NCBI RefSeq assembly: GCF_049651205.1
Contig: NZ_JBASBR010000017.1
Location: forward strand, 1-47,193
DNA: 47,193 nt
DNA from: Castellaniella sp049651205
GTDB taxonomy: Bacteria; Pseudomonadota; Gammaproteobacteria; Burkholderiales; Burkholderiaceae_B
Direction: 5' to 3'
Shown: positions 24,301 through 32,999 of the stretch, in pieces
Numbering within the stretch: the stretch's first letter is position 1
How the letters are laid out: each line of letters opens with the position of its first letter
The notes under the pieces: generated by a model
The model's database searches: none
Told to the model about the DNA's origin: nothing
The model's input: the letters and a program-made list of their open reading frames with translations, nothing else
Made by a program: the position numbers and the translations under genes

Positions 24301-25526
24301 TGAAACAGGTCTGGATACTGAATCACTATGCCAAAGACCCAGGTGGGGCTGGCGGCACACGGCATTTTCACTTGGCAGAGCATTTGCAGGCCTATGGTTG
24401 GCAAGCCAGCATCATTGCGGCTAGTGTGGACCACGCCTCGGGCCTGCAGCGTCTGGCTGCGGATGAGACTCAACGCCTAGAAACATTGCAGGGCGTACCG
24501 TTTCTGTGGATCCAGACACCGGCTTATAGCGGGAATGGCGGCGCTCGCGTGCGCAATATGTTGGCTTATACGTGGGCCGTGCTTCGTCGGCACACCACGG
24601 CTAAGTTGCCGCGTCCAGACGTGGTGATCGGATCCAGTGTGCATCCTTTCGCTGCTGTGGCCGGGGCGCTGTTGGCGCGACGCTATCGGGTGCCATTCAT
24701 TTTCGAAGTGCGTGACCTGTGGCCGCAAACTTTGGTGGATATGGGACGTTTGAGTGAAAAGTCGCTGTTGACGTGGGGGCTGCGCAAGTTGGAGCGCTGG
24801 CTCTACCGTCAAGCGGCGCGCACTATCGTGCTGTTGCCTCGTGCTTGGGAATATATCGTGCCCCTTGGCGTGGCGCGTGAGCGTGTAGTGTGGATTCCTA
24901 ACGGAGTGGATCTGTCACTGTTTGATCAGATCGCCCCCGCTGGCGAATTGGGTGATGATGGCTTCACGCTGATGTATTTTGGTGCGCATGGGCAGGCCAA
25001 TGGCTTGGACAATGTGCTGCAGGCTATGGCGTTGGTGGAGCGTATGCCTGATGCACCTCCAGTTCGCTTGCGATTGATAGGGGATGGGCCGCTTAAATCT
25101 GCCTTGCAAGAGCAGGCGCGGGCGCTGGGTTTGGGCTGGGTGCGGTTTGAGGCGCCTGTGCCCAAAAGCCGGATACCAGCCTTGGCTGCGCAGGCGGATG
25201 CCTTTGTATTCAATCTGATTGATGCCCCCGTCTTTCGCTATGGCATCAGTTCCAATAAGCTATTTGATTTTATGGCAGGCGCCCGCCCGATCATTTTCAG
25301 TTGTGATGCGTCAAATAATCCCGTTGAAGATGCACAGGCGGGTCTGACCGTGGCGCCGGGCCATCCCCGTGATCTGGCAGAAGCCATCGTGCGAATTGCC
25401 AGTATCCCGTTGGCTGAGCGCCAGCGCATGGGCTGCGCTGGGCGCGCATATGTGGAGAGCCATCACAGTTTTGTACAGTTAGCTCAGCGGTTGGCACAGA
25501 CGCTGGATGATGTGTGCGCCGGATAG
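24300..25526 (+). CDS. Glycosyltransferase family 4, WbuB/WlbE-like
   Basis: A 408-residue GT-B enzyme. The opening VWILNHYAKDPGGAGGTRHFHLAE is characteristic of the WbuB/WlbE (BplE) group of O-antigen and band-A glycosyltransferases; EVRDLWPQTLVDMG is the group's mid-sequence hallmark, and ISSNKLFDFMAGARPIIF lies in the C-terminal nucleotide-binding half. In Bordetella a member of this group adds an amino sugar during assembly of the distal trisaccharide. Together with the GT at 22088 and the initiating transferase it would give a three-sugar repeat. Confidence 0.87.
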   Translation: MKQVWILNHYAKDPGGAGGTRHFHLAEHLQAYGWQASIIAASVDHASGLQRLAADETQRLETLQGVPFLWIQTPAYSGNGGARVRNMLAYTWAVLRRHTTAKLPRPDVVIGSSVHPFAAVAGALLARRYRVPFIFEVRDLWPQTLVDMGRLSEKSLLTWGLRKLERWLYRQAARTIVLLPRAWEYIVPLGVARERVVWIPNGVDLSLFDQIAPAGELGDDGFTLMYFGAHGQANGLDNVLQAMALVERMPDAPPVRLRLIGDGPLKSALQEQARALGLGWVRFEAPVPKSRIPALAAQADAFVFNLIDAPVFRYGISSNKLFDFMAGARPIIFSCDASNNPVEDAQAGLTVAPGHPRDLAEAIVRIASIPLAERQRMGCAGRAYVESHHSFVQLAQRLAQTLDDVCAG

Positions 25527-25537
25527 AAGCGACAAGA

Positions 25538-26131
25538 ATGAAACGCCTCTTTGATTTCATGGTGGCCTTGGTAAGCTTGGTCGTGTTGGCATTGCCTCTG
25601 CTGATGCTGATGATTCTGGTGCGTTTCAAATTTGGCAGCCCAGTGTTTTTTCGTCAGACGCGCCCTGGGCTGCATGGCCGATCGTTTCAGATGATTAAAT
25701 TTCGCACTATGACGGATGCTTGCGGGCCAGATGGCGAATTGCTGCCGGATGCCGAGCGCCTGACTCCTTTTGGTCGTTTTTTGCGTGCGACTAGCCTGGA
25801 TGAATTACCCGAATTCTGGAATGTCCTGAAGGGAGAGATGAGCCTGGTGGGGCCGCGCCCCTTGTTGATGGAATACATGCCCTTGTATACGGCTGAGCAG
25901 GCCCGGCGCCATGAGGTGCGCCCGGGTGTTACGGGGTGGGCGCAGGTTAATGGTCGTAACGCGATCAGTTGGGAAGAAAAATTTGCCCTGGATGCCTGGT
26001 ATGTGGACCATCAATCATTTTGGCTGGATGTCAAGATCTTGTGCCTGACGGTTTTGCGTGTCGTCAACCGCCGTGACATCAGTGCGGCAGGTGAACCAAC
26101 CATGTCCAAATTTACCGGGAGCAAGCGTTGA
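25538..26131 (+). CDS. Initiating phosphoglycosyl transferase (PglC/WlbG type)
   Basis: A 197-residue monotopic bacterial sugar transferase. One N-terminal hydrophobic segment (residues about 4-30) is followed by RFKFGSPVFFRQTRPGLHGR, FQMIKFRTM, the catalytic-type LDELPEFWNVLKGEMSLVGP (Asp-Glu pair) and VRPGVTGWAQVNGRN. Such small enzymes place a phospho-sugar on undecaprenyl phosphate; PglC uses UDP-diNAcBac. ATG 25538 starts 11 bases after the preceding stop; an upstream in-frame GTG is less likely. The stop overlaps the TTG of the acetyltransferase gene, an arrangement like the fused transferase-acetyltransferase PglB of Neisseria. Confidence 0.9.
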   Translation: MKRLFDFMVALVSLVVLALPLLMLMILVRFKFGSPVFFRQTRPGLHGRSFQMIKFRTMTDACGPDGELLPDAERLTPFGRFLRATSLDELPEFWNVLKGEMSLVGPRPLLMEYMPLYTAEQARRHEVRPGVTGWAQVNGRNAISWEEKFALDAWYVDHQSFWLDVKILCLTVLRVVNRRDISAAGEPTMSKFTGSKR

Positions 26132-26763
26132 AGCGCTTGGGAGTCCTGGGAGCCAGCGGTCATGGGAAAGTGGTGGCTGAGACCGCCTTGGCTGCTGGAT
26201 GGGAGTCCGTGATCTTCTATGATGATGCCTGGCCCCATAAATCGGCTATTGGTCGTTGGGCCATTGTCGGCGATGGAGATGCTTTGCTTGCGGCACTGGG
26301 AGATCTTGATGGGGTGATTGTGGCCATTGGACGCAATGAGATACGGCTTAGCCTGCTGGATCGGCTACGATCAGCAGGTGCTTCTGTGTCCACCATCATC
26401 CATCCCGCTGCGGTGGTATCCGGTTCCGTCAGCTTGGGCGCTGGCTCTGTCGTCATGCCTGGCGCTATAGTCAACGCGGATGCACGGATTGGCGACGGTT
26501 CCATTTTGAATACGGGGTGCAGCATCGATCACGATTGTGTATTGGGGAATGCGGTTCATGTCAGCCCGGGGGCGCGTCTGGCTGGCGGAGTGTCCGTCGG
26601 CGACCGGTCCTGGATCGGCATTGGTGCCGTGGTTCGGCAAGGCCAATGCATTGGCCAGGATGTCGTGGTGGGCGCTGGCGCTGCAGTTGTCTCTGATTTG
26701 CCCGATGGTGTCGTTGCTGTGGGCGTGCCCGCCCGACCTTTATCTACTTGTCGTTCGAAATAA
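26128..26763 (+). CDS. pglD: UDP-4-amino-sugar acetyltransferase (PglD/NeuD family)
   Basis: A 211-residue protein with an N-terminal Rossmann-like nucleotide-sugar-binding part (LGVLGASGHGKVVAETAL) and a C-terminal left-handed beta-helix of hexapeptide repeats (GSVSLGAGSVVMPGAIVNAD, then NTGCSIDHDCVLGN with the catalytic His of the family). PglD acetylates UDP-4-amino-4,6-dideoxy-GlcNAc to UDP-N,N'-diacetylbacillosamine. TTG start at 26128 within the preceding stop, so translation is coupled. PglC-like, PglE-like and PglF-like genes next to it make this the likely reaction. Confidence 0.87.
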   Translation: MKRLGVLGASGHGKVVAETALAAGWESVIFYDDAWPHKSAIGRWAIVGDGDALLAALGDLDGVIVAIGRNEIRLSLLDRLRSAGASVSTIIHPAAVVSGSVSLGAGSVVMPGAIVNADARIGDGSILNTGCSIDHDCVLGNAVHVSPGARLAGGVSVGDRSWIGIGAVVRQGQCIGQDVVVGAGAAVVSDLPDGVVAVGVPARPLSTCRSK

Positions 26764-26775
26764 TCAGGTTTAACT

Positions 26776-27951
26776 GTGCTGAATACCTCTTTTCCCTGCT
26801 GGCCCTCTTTTACGGCTGAAGAAGCCGACGCTGCGCGCGACGTCATTTTGTCCAATAAAGTCAACTATTGGACGGGGCAGGAATGTCGACGTTTTGAAGA
26901 AGAATTCGCTGCATGGGCAGGGACCGATCATGCCATCGCGCTGGCGAATGGTACGGTGGCCCTGGATCTGGTACTGAAGGGGCTAGGGATCGGCCCCGGG
27001 GACGAAGTGATCGTGACGTCGCGCACCTTTCTGGCATCGGCGTCCTGTATTGTCAATGCGGGGGCGTCGCCTGTCTTCGCTGACGTTGATCCAGATTCTC
27101 AGAACGTCACCGCCGATACGATCCGCGCCGTGCTGACTCCGCGTACTCGGGCAGTGATCTGTGTGCACCTGGCAGGCTGGCCCTGCGATATGGATCCCAT
27201 TATGGATCTGGCGCACGATCAGAACTTGTATGTGATCGAAGACTGCGCCCAGGCGCATGGCGCCAGGTACAAGGGCCACCAGATGGGCTCCATCGGCCAT
27301 GTCGGCGCTTGGTCTTTCTGCCAAGACAAGATCATGACTACGGGGGGCGAAGGCGGCATGGTCACGGTGAACGACACGGCTCTGTGGAAGCGGATGTGGG
27401 CGTACAAGGATCACGGCAAATCCTGGGATGCCGTGTACGAGCGCGAACACCCCCCCGGTTACCGCTGGCTGCATGAGTCTTTCGGTACCAATTGGCGCAT
27501 GCTGGAAGTCCAGGCCGCCATCGGGCGGATCCAGCTACGGCGGCTGCCGGATTGGCATGCGGCGCGTGCGCGGAACGCCAGCCGTATCTGGGACTGTGCC
27601 CGTGCATTACCGGGTCTGCGTGTGCCTGCGGTGCCGGACGGAATCGATCATGCTGCGTATAAATGTTATGTGTTCGTCCGCCCGGAGGCGCTGGCATCCG
27701 GCTGGTCGCGGGATCGGATTCAGCAGGCTATTCTGGATCAGGGTGTGCCGGCGTATTCCGGATCCTGTTCCGAGGTCTATCTGGAAAAGGCGTTCGATGG
27801 CACGGAGTTCCGGCCGTCCCAACGTCTTCCAGTTGCGCAGGAGTTGGGCGATACCAGCCTGATGTTCCTGGTGCATCCAACCCTGCGGGACGAGCATATC
27901 GATCAGACCTGTCGGGCGCTGACTACCGTCATGGCGCAAGCTGCACGTTAA
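26776..27951 (+). CDS. UDP-4-keto-6-deoxy-GlcNAc aminotransferase (PglE/WlbF type)
   Basis: A 391-residue DegT/DnrJ/EryC1-family PLP enzyme. Asp156 in VIEDCAQAHGARYKG and Lys185 in SFCQDKIMTTGGEGG are the cofactor ligands; ALANGTVALDLVLKGL binds the phosphate. The N-terminal WPSFTAEEADAARDVILSNKVNYWTG is typical of the PglE/WlbF branch rather than WbpE. It should aminate C4 of the product of the dehydratase encoded next, giving the substrate of the acetyltransferase upstream. GTG start at 26776. 12 bases after the acetyltransferase stop and 10 before the dehydratase start, so one transcript. Confidence 0.87.
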   Translation: MLNTSFPCWPSFTAEEADAARDVILSNKVNYWTGQECRRFEEEFAAWAGTDHAIALANGTVALDLVLKGLGIGPGDEVIVTSRTFLASASCIVNAGASPVFADVDPDSQNVTADTIRAVLTPRTRAVICVHLAGWPCDMDPIMDLAHDQNLYVIEDCAQAHGARYKGHQMGSIGHVGAWSFCQDKIMTTGGEGGMVTVNDTALWKRMWAYKDHGKSWDAVYEREHPPGYRWLHESFGTNWRMLEVQAAIGRIQLRRLPDWHAARARNASRIWDCARALPGLRVPAVPDGIDHAAYKCYVFVRPEALASGWSRDRIQQAILDQGVPAYSGSCSEVYLEKAFDGTEFRPSQRLPVAQELGDTSLMFLVHPTLRDEHIDQTCRALTTVMAQAAR

Positions 27952-27961
27952 GGGGTGGCCT

Positions 27962-29788
27962 GTGATCAATGTGCGTTCACTGTTGGTCTTTGCCTTCGAC
28001 CTGCTGGCCGTGTTGGTGGCGTGGGCGGGGGCGTACCTGATTCGCTTCAATCTGACTTGGCCGCAGACGTTCCATCAGGACATGGTGTATGGGCTCTTGG
28101 TGCTGCTGGCGGTTCAACTGATCGCCTGCCGCTGGGCAGGGCTGTATCGCGGTATGTGGAGCTTCGCCAGCCTGCCTGATCTGCGCCGTCTGGTTCGCGC
28201 AGTGATGGTCTCTGTTGTGGCTATTTTGGCGCTGGCTCTATTCAGCAAATCCTGGCTGTTGATTCCTCGATCCGTCGTGGTCATATATCCCTTGCTACTG
28301 CTGGTGGTGATGGGGGGCGGGCGCATCGCCTGGCGCATCTGGCGGGAGTCCCGGCTGTCTCCAGTCTCGGACGCGGAACGTAAGCCGGTGGTGGTTGTAG
28401 GGGCTGGTACGGCGGGGGCGATGCTGGTGCGCGAACTGGCTCGCAGTCCGCAGTGGCAGGTGGTGGCATTGGTCGATGATGACCGGCATAAACGGGGGCT
28501 GGAACTGAGCGGCTGCCGGGTTGAAGGCGCCTCGGTGGATTTGCCTGCTGTGCTGCGGCGCCATCAGGCTCGCCATGTGGTTCTGGCCATGCCGTCAGCC
28601 CCGGCCGAGGCCCTCCAGGCCGTAACCCATTTGGCCACCCAGGCGGGCGCCACCCTGTTCACCATCCCTGGGCTGGCGGAACTGATGAGCGGCCGGGTGG
28701 CCATCAATGTCATGCGCCCGGTCAAGATCGAGGATCTGCTGGGACGCAAATCCGTGCGGATCGATAACGATAATGTGAAGACCATGCTGCACGGCAAGCG
28801 TATCTTGGTGACGGGCGCTGGGGGATCCATCGGCAGCGAATTGTGCCGGCAGTTGTCGCGATTCCAGCCGGAATGTATCGTGTTGTTGGAGGCCAGCGAA
28901 TTCGCTCTGTACATGATCGAGCAATGGTTCGGTGAACACCAACCGGATCTGCCCATCGTGCGCTTGGCGGGTGACGTCAAGGATCCTGCCCGCATGGCCC
29001 AGGTTTTTGCGCTGCATCATCCTCAGGTGGTGTTCCATGCTGCAGCCTACAAGCATGTGCCGTTGATGGAAATCGGCAATGCTTGGCAGGCGGTACGCAA
29101 TAATATCGCTGGTACGCTGACAGTGGCCCGAGCCGCCCGGGACGCGGGCGCGGAGCGGTTCGTGCTGATTTCCACGGATAAGGCCGTCAACCCCACCAAT
29201 GTCATGGGGGCGACCAAGCGGGTGGCGGAAATGGTCTGTGAAGTCATGCAGAACGGGCCCGGTACAACGCGATTTCATATCGTACGGTTCGGCAATGTGC
29301 TGGGCAGCACAGGCAGCGTGATTCCGAAATTTCAGTCCCAGATCGCCCAAGGCGGGCCAGTGACTGTGACGCATCCGGAGATCAACCGCTATTTCATGTC
29401 TATCCCTGAAGCGGCCCAACTAGTGCTGCAGGCCGCTGCAATGGGGCAGGGGGGGGAGATCTTTGTCCTGGACATGGGGCAGCCAGTTAGAATCGCCGAT
29501 CTGGCACGTAATATGATCCGCCTGTCGGGCTATACAGAATCTGAGATCCGGATTGAGTATACGGGCCTGCGTCCTGGCGAAAAGTTGTACGAGGAATTGC
29601 TGGCCGATGCGGAGGAAACGCTGCCGACGCCACACGAAAAATTGCGCATCGCCCGACCGCGCTCTGTGCCGGATGGGTTGTATGAAGCGTTGATCGTGTG
29701 GCTGGCCCAGGCCCCGCAGGATGACGTGGCAGTACGAACAGGATTGAAGCGCTGGGTGCCGGAATATCGGCCTCAGAATCTGGGTTGA
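27962..29788 (+). CDS. wbpM: UDP-GlcNAc 4,6-dehydratase WbpM/WlbL (PglF type), membrane-anchored
   Basis: A 608-residue protein with four N-terminal membrane segments, a first Rossmann domain (VVVVGAGTAGAMLVREL) and a C-terminal extended SDR domain beginning KRILVTGAGGSIGSELCRQL. The active-site region STDKAVNPTNVMGATKRVAE has Met in place of the usual Tyr of the SDR triad (Ser-Met-Lys), the mark of WbpM/PglF dehydratases. It removes water from UDP-GlcNAc to form the 4-keto-6-deoxy sugar. A GTG start lies 10 bases after the aminotransferase. A run of eight G (29449-29456) near the end keeps the frame, coding Gly-Gly of a conserved GGEIFVLDMG motif. Confidence 0.93.
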   Translation: MINVRSLLVFAFDLLAVLVAWAGAYLIRFNLTWPQTFHQDMVYGLLVLLAVQLIACRWAGLYRGMWSFASLPDLRRLVRAVMVSVVAILALALFSKSWLLIPRSVVVIYPLLLLVVMGGGRIAWRIWRESRLSPVSDAERKPVVVVGAGTAGAMLVRELARSPQWQVVALVDDDRHKRGLELSGCRVEGASVDLPAVLRRHQARHVVLAMPSAPAEALQAVTHLATQAGATLFTIPGLAELMSGRVAINVMRPVKIEDLLGRKSVRIDNDNVKTMLHGKRILVTGAGGSIGSELCRQLSRFQPECIVLLEASEFALYMIEQWFGEHQPDLPIVRLAGDVKDPARMAQVFALHHPQVVFHAAAYKHVPLMEIGNAWQAVRNNIAGTLTVARAARDAGAERFVLISTDKAVNPTNVMGATKRVAEMVCEVMQNGPGTTRFHIVRFGNVLGSTGSVIPKFQSQIAQGGPVTVTHPEINRYFMSIPEAAQLVLQAAAMGQGGEIFVLDMGQPVRIADLARNMIRLSGYTESEIRIEYTGLRPGEKLYEELLADAEETLPTPHEKLRIARPRSVPDGLYEALIVWLAQAPQDDVAVRTGLKRWVPEYRPQNLG

Positions 29789-29820
29789 ATGGCTGGTATT
29801 TTTTTTTGATGTGATACGGT

Positions 29821-30897
29821 ATGCATGATGACATGAATAAAAATGCGGGTTCCTTTGCCGATGAAATCGATCTGAAGGAGCTTTGCTGTTTGCTCTGGCA
29901 GGGGCGGCGGCTGATGGGGACTGTGTTCCTGACTGTCCTGGCCTGTTCGGCAGCCTATGCATTTTTGGCAAAGCCGGTATATCAGGCGGAATTTCGCATC
30001 CTGCCGCCGGCAGGTGTGCAGCTTTCAGCCTATCATAGCCTAGCGGATCAGCTGGAACGCCTGATGCCAGAGGATGCCAATAAATCAGTTGTTTTGCCTA
30101 TTCAGACGCAGAGTTCAAACTCATTGCCGGATGATAAGGATCTGTATGATCGGTACACGGAAAATCTACAGTCCAATGTCGTTCAGTCCGAGTTTCTGAG
30201 TAAGGTCTTCATTCCGGATCTATCGGGGCGGGCCGGACATGCGGACGCGCAGTGGCAGGGCGTATTGGATAATGCATTGACGATCACCCCCCCGAAGATC
30301 AATGGAACGGTGACGACCCTGGCATTCAGTGGTTCGGATCCCAAACAGTTGGTCGATTGGCTGAACCGTTATCTAGAGACGACACAGGATCTGACGCGCC
30401 GCCAGGTCCAGGGGGCGTTGACTGCCAGGCAAGGGTTCGTCTTGAAGCTGGTTCGTGAGCATATCCAGGCCTTGCGCAATCAGGCCAAGGCCGATCGCAT
30501 GTCTTCCATCCGCCAGGCGCAGGATGCTCTATCTGTGGCTAAGGGAATCGGGCTGCAGGATGCGTCGCCTCAGACGCAGTGGTCCGACAATATGTCACGG
30601 GGCGGAGGGCTGATGTATCTGCAGGGCACGCGGGCGTTGACTGCGATACTGGCGGAACTGCAGGCCCGTACCGATGATGATGCCTATATCCCCAAGCTGC
30701 CGTCTTTACTGGAAAAAGAGCGTCAACTGCAGCAGTTGGACGTGACGACCAATCTGGAATTCGCCTACATCGATCGGCCAGCGTTTCCGCCCAGCCAGCC
30801 CGTGAAGCCACGACGGGCGTTGATTATCGCACTGGGGGGAGTGCTGGGCCTGCTGCTGGGGGTGCTGGCTATCTTCCTGCGTCGAGCGCTGAAATAG
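29821..30897 (+). CDS. wzz: O-antigen chain-length determinant Wzz
   Basis: A 358-residue polysaccharide co-polymerase. It starts with a short cytoplasmic part (DEIDLKELCCLLWQGRR), has one membrane segment at about residues 35-55, a long periplasmic helical region, the proline-rich AFPPSQPVKPRRALI motif and a second membrane segment (ALGGVLGLLLGVLAIFL) before a short basic tail. This is the standard Wzz architecture and length. It sets the modal length of the Wzy product. Last gene of the O-antigen operon, 32 bases after wbpM; a T-run lies between. Start could also be the ATG at 29833. Confidence 0.9.
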   Translation: MHDDMNKNAGSFADEIDLKELCCLLWQGRRLMGTVFLTVLACSAAYAFLAKPVYQAEFRILPPAGVQLSAYHSLADQLERLMPEDANKSVVLPIQTQSSNSLPDDKDLYDRYTENLQSNVVQSEFLSKVFIPDLSGRAGHADAQWQGVLDNALTITPPKINGTVTTLAFSGSDPKQLVDWLNRYLETTQDLTRRQVQGALTARQGFVLKLVREHIQALRNQAKADRMSSIRQAQDALSVAKGIGLQDASPQTQWSDNMSRGGGLMYLQGTRALTAILAELQARTDDDAYIPKLPSLLEKERQLQQLDVTTNLEFAYIDRPAFPPSQPVKPRRALIIALGGVLGLLLGVLAIFLRRALK

Positions 30898-30909
30898 GCC
30901 AGGCTGGGA

Positions 30910-31081
30910 TGGTAATCTCCCCATTTTTAGCGTTTGGCAGAAGTAGGAACGCTATGCGGCCATGGCCAGCCGCTGTTTTGGAGTGATGTTGCCGAAGGCC
31001 ATGTTTGGGCGTTCATGATTGCAGAACCGCATCCATTTTGCCGCTGTGTGCTGGATCTGATCCAGATCTGTCCACTGATGA
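30910..31081 (-). mobile_element. 3' remnant of an IS3-family (IS407-like) element
   Basis: On the minus strand the last 43 codons of an OrfB-type transposase can be read, followed by a short tail and TGGTAATCTCCCC at 30910-30922 on the + strand, which looks like an IS terminal repeat. The rest of the element is missing: the remnant abuts the GFA-family gene at 31084. Confidence 0.65.
30952..31081 (-). pseudogene. Transposase OrfB C-terminal fragment (IS3 family)
   Basis: Reads LHQWTDLDQIQHTAAKWMRF, then CNHERPNMAFGNITPKQRLA and MAA, with a TAG at 30952. The NHERPNMA and ITPKQRLAMAA motifs are diagnostic of the C-terminus of IS3-type integrase proteins. No start and no DDE residues remain. 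Confidence 0.75.
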
Positions 31082-31083
31082 AG

Positions 31084-31431
31084 CTATGCGTTCGCGCCGT
31101 CGTAGCGTTGGAGCTCCAGAGCATCCAGGTCGATTGACGGTACGCAACGCAGATTGACCGCACGAACTGCTGATCCGTCTGGATTTGCCCCATAAGCGAA
31201 CGGCTCAGTACCGCAGTTCCGGCAAAACCGATGTTCGATCTTGTGTGTATTGAACATGTAAGATCCCAGGGATTCTTCACCTTGCGCCAATGTGAATTGC
31301 TCAGCTGGGAAAAAAGCCAACAGAAATCCTTTCCGTCGGCAGTGAGAGCAATTGCAACTGATTGCCTTGGTTGGCAGCTCAGCGTCAACTTTGAATTGAA
31401 CGGCTCCGCAGTGACAGCTTCCTTCAAACAT
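31084..31431 (-). CDS. GFA-family zinc-binding protein
   Basis: A 115-residue protein of the glutathione-dependent formaldehyde-activating (GFA) family fold. Conserved cysteines are visible in GSCHCGAVQF, ISCNCSHCRRKG and HRFCRNCGTEPF, which bind two zinc ions; the final LRCVPSIDLDALELQRYDG is typical. Many family members have no known substrate, and the formaldehyde role is doubtful for most. It is transcribed alone on the minus strand, and its stop is 3 bases from the transposase remnant. Confidence 0.85.
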   Translation of the reverse strand: MFEGSCHCGAVQFKVDAELPTKAISCNCSHCRRKGFLLAFFPAEQFTLAQGEESLGSYMFNTHKIEHRFCRNCGTEPFAYGANPDGSAVRAVNLRCVPSIDLDALELQRYDGANA

Positions 31432-31637
31432 TGGGGCTCCTTAAGGCGAATTTGCGGCCTTCACGGATGATAGTCGGTTTCAAAAGCTCTGGTTGCTGCA
31501 CTGTAAATGCTACGCTGGGGCGTTGTTCAGCGCTAGAAGCTTCTTGCGTAATCTGACGCAAATGATGGAAATGCGCCGAAGATTAAGCGGGGGTGGCAGT
31601 CCCCGATCGCGATTGGGTTCGGAATGTGATGATAGGG

Positions 31638-32489
31638 TTAAGTGAGCTGCTCAGCAACCGTTTCAGCCATAGGCGTCGTCGGCCGGCCAATCAGCCTACT
31701 CAGCTGATGCTGATCATCAAAAAGCCCACCTTGCGCCGCGCCGCTGTCAGAATCCGAGATCAGCTCCGCAACTGGTTCGGGTAGGCCAAAGCCCATCAGC
31801 GCCGATTTGTATTCCTCTTGTGGCAGGTTCACATAGCGGACAGGCTTGCCGGATTGGCGCGAGATTTCGGCCGCAAACTCCGTCAAGGTATAGGCGGCGT
31901 CCCCCGCCAGTTCATAAACCCGCCCGGCTTGATCAGGCAGCGTCATTACCTTGGCGGCTGCGGCGGCGTAGTCGGCCCGCGATGCCGACGAGATTTTCCC
32001 GTCGCCGGCGCTGCCCATCAGTGCACCATGGGCCAGCGCTGTGGGAATCGCCATCGCGTAGTTTTCGGTGTACCAGCCGTTGCGCAGAACCACAAACGGG
32101 ATGCCTGATGCTTTAAGCATGGCCTCGGTTTTCTGGTGTTCGTCCACCAATCCTAACGGGGAGGTATTAGCGTGCAGGATGCTTGTGTAGCCGATCAGCT
32201 TGATGCCGCAGTGGATCGCCGCATCAATCACGGCCTGGTGGTGGGCAACCCTTTGGCCGACCTCGCTTGAAGAGATCAGCAGCAGCTTGTCTGCACCGGC
32301 AAGTGCGGTTTTAAGCGATTCTGGCTGCGTGTAATCAGCCTGACGCACCTGAACGCCAAGCTGCGATAGATCGGCCGCTTTTGCGGGATCGCGTGCCAAG
32401 GCGACGATGCTGGAGGCGGGTTCTGTGTGCAAAAGGTTTTTGATAACCAGACGGCCAAGCTGCCCTGTGGCCCCTGTAACAACGATCAT
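31638..32489 (-). CDS. qorB: NAD(P)H:quinone oxidoreductase QorB-like (NmrA/SDR family)
   Basis: A 283-residue atypical SDR protein. The Rossmann motif VVTGATGQLGRLVIKNL starts at residue 3; a middle section IGYTSILHANTSPLGLVDEH and VLRNGWYTENY are as in E. coli QorB (YtfG). It reduces quinones with NADPH and protects against reactive electrophiles. The start at 32489 follows AAGGA by 7 bases; in-frame upstream ATGs would add 12-21 residues not usual in the family. The divergent neighbour is an HxlR-type regulator, the same pairing as ytfG/ytfH in E. coli. Confidence 0.85.
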   Translation of the reverse strand: MIVVTGATGQLGRLVIKNLLHTEPASSIVALARDPAKAADLSQLGVQVRQADYTQPESLKTALAGADKLLLISSSEVGQRVAHHQAVIDAAIHCGIKLIGYTSILHANTSPLGLVDEHQKTEAMLKASGIPFVVLRNGWYTENYAMAIPTALAHGALMGSAGDGKISSASRADYAAAAAKVMTLPDQAGRVYELAGDAAYTLTEFAAEISRQSGKPVRYVNLPQEEYKSALMGFGLPEPVAELISDSDSGAAQGGLFDDQHQLSRLIGRPTTPMAETVAEQLT

Positions 32490-32540
32490 AGCCAATTCCT
32501 TGGTTTGGTTGGATTCGGTATTCATGATATTTTCTTGCTT

Positions 32541-32555
32541 TACTTTTAACAAGTA
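32541..32555. promoter_or_regulatory. Inverted repeat between qorB and qorR, candidate QorR operator
   Basis: TACTT (32541-32545) and AAGTA (32551-32555) are inverse copies separated by five bases, in the short divergent intergenic region. HxlR-type regulators bind such short dyads. The arms are only five bases long, so chance cannot be excluded. Confidence 0.35.
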
Positions 32556-32578
32556 CGCACCAAAAGGTTAGTGTAAAG

Positions 32579-32992
32579 ATGACAAGCCCAACAGCCCTGG
32601 CCGAATCCGATACGTTTTCCGCACAACTCCGGCGCGGAGACCTTGTGCTGGGAGAGTGTCCATGTCGTGAGGTGCTTAAAGACGTCACCAGCCCCTGGGG
32701 TGTGTTGCTGCTGATCGTGCTGATGGGCGGCGTGCGACGTTTCAGCGATCTGCGCAGGATGGTGGGCGGTGTCAGCGAAAAAATGTTGTCGCAAACCCTC
32801 AAGCGCCTGGAATCACACGGCCTGGTTCATCGCAAGTCTTACGAGACGGTACCGCCCCGCGTGGAGTACTCCTTAACCCCACTGGGAACGACAGTGGCCG
32901 AGAAGGTTGCCGCCCTGGCCGACTGCATCGACGCCATCCTTCCCGATATCCAGGATGCGCGGCATGCGGCGCCTTCTTTTGAACGCGCCTAA
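32579..32992 (+). CDS. qorR: HxlR-family redox-sensing regulator QorR-like
   Basis: A 137-residue winged-helix regulator of the HxlR (DUF24) family. CPCREVLKDVTSPWGVLLLIVL contains the conserved N-terminal Cys that senses quinones or diamide in relatives, and RFSDLRRMVGGVSEKMLSQTLKRLESHGLVHRK is the DNA-binding helix set, followed by the wing (PPRVEYSLTPLG). Placed divergently from qorB, it most likely represses it until its cysteine is oxidised. The start codon overlaps a GTAAAGATG stretch. Confidence 0.85.
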   Translation: MTSPTALAESDTFSAQLRRGDLVLGECPCREVLKDVTSPWGVLLLIVLMGGVRRFSDLRRMVGGVSEKMLSQTLKRLESHGLVHRKSYETVPPRVEYSLTPLGTTVAEKVAALADCIDAILPDIQDARHAAPSFERA

Positions 32993-32999
32993 GCTGGAA

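Noticed and set aside
29449..29456. Eight-G run in wbpM as another phase-variation site
   Set aside because: The present length keeps the frame and codes the conserved Gly-Gly of a WbpM motif, so there is no sign of switching; only its length makes it a possible future slip site.
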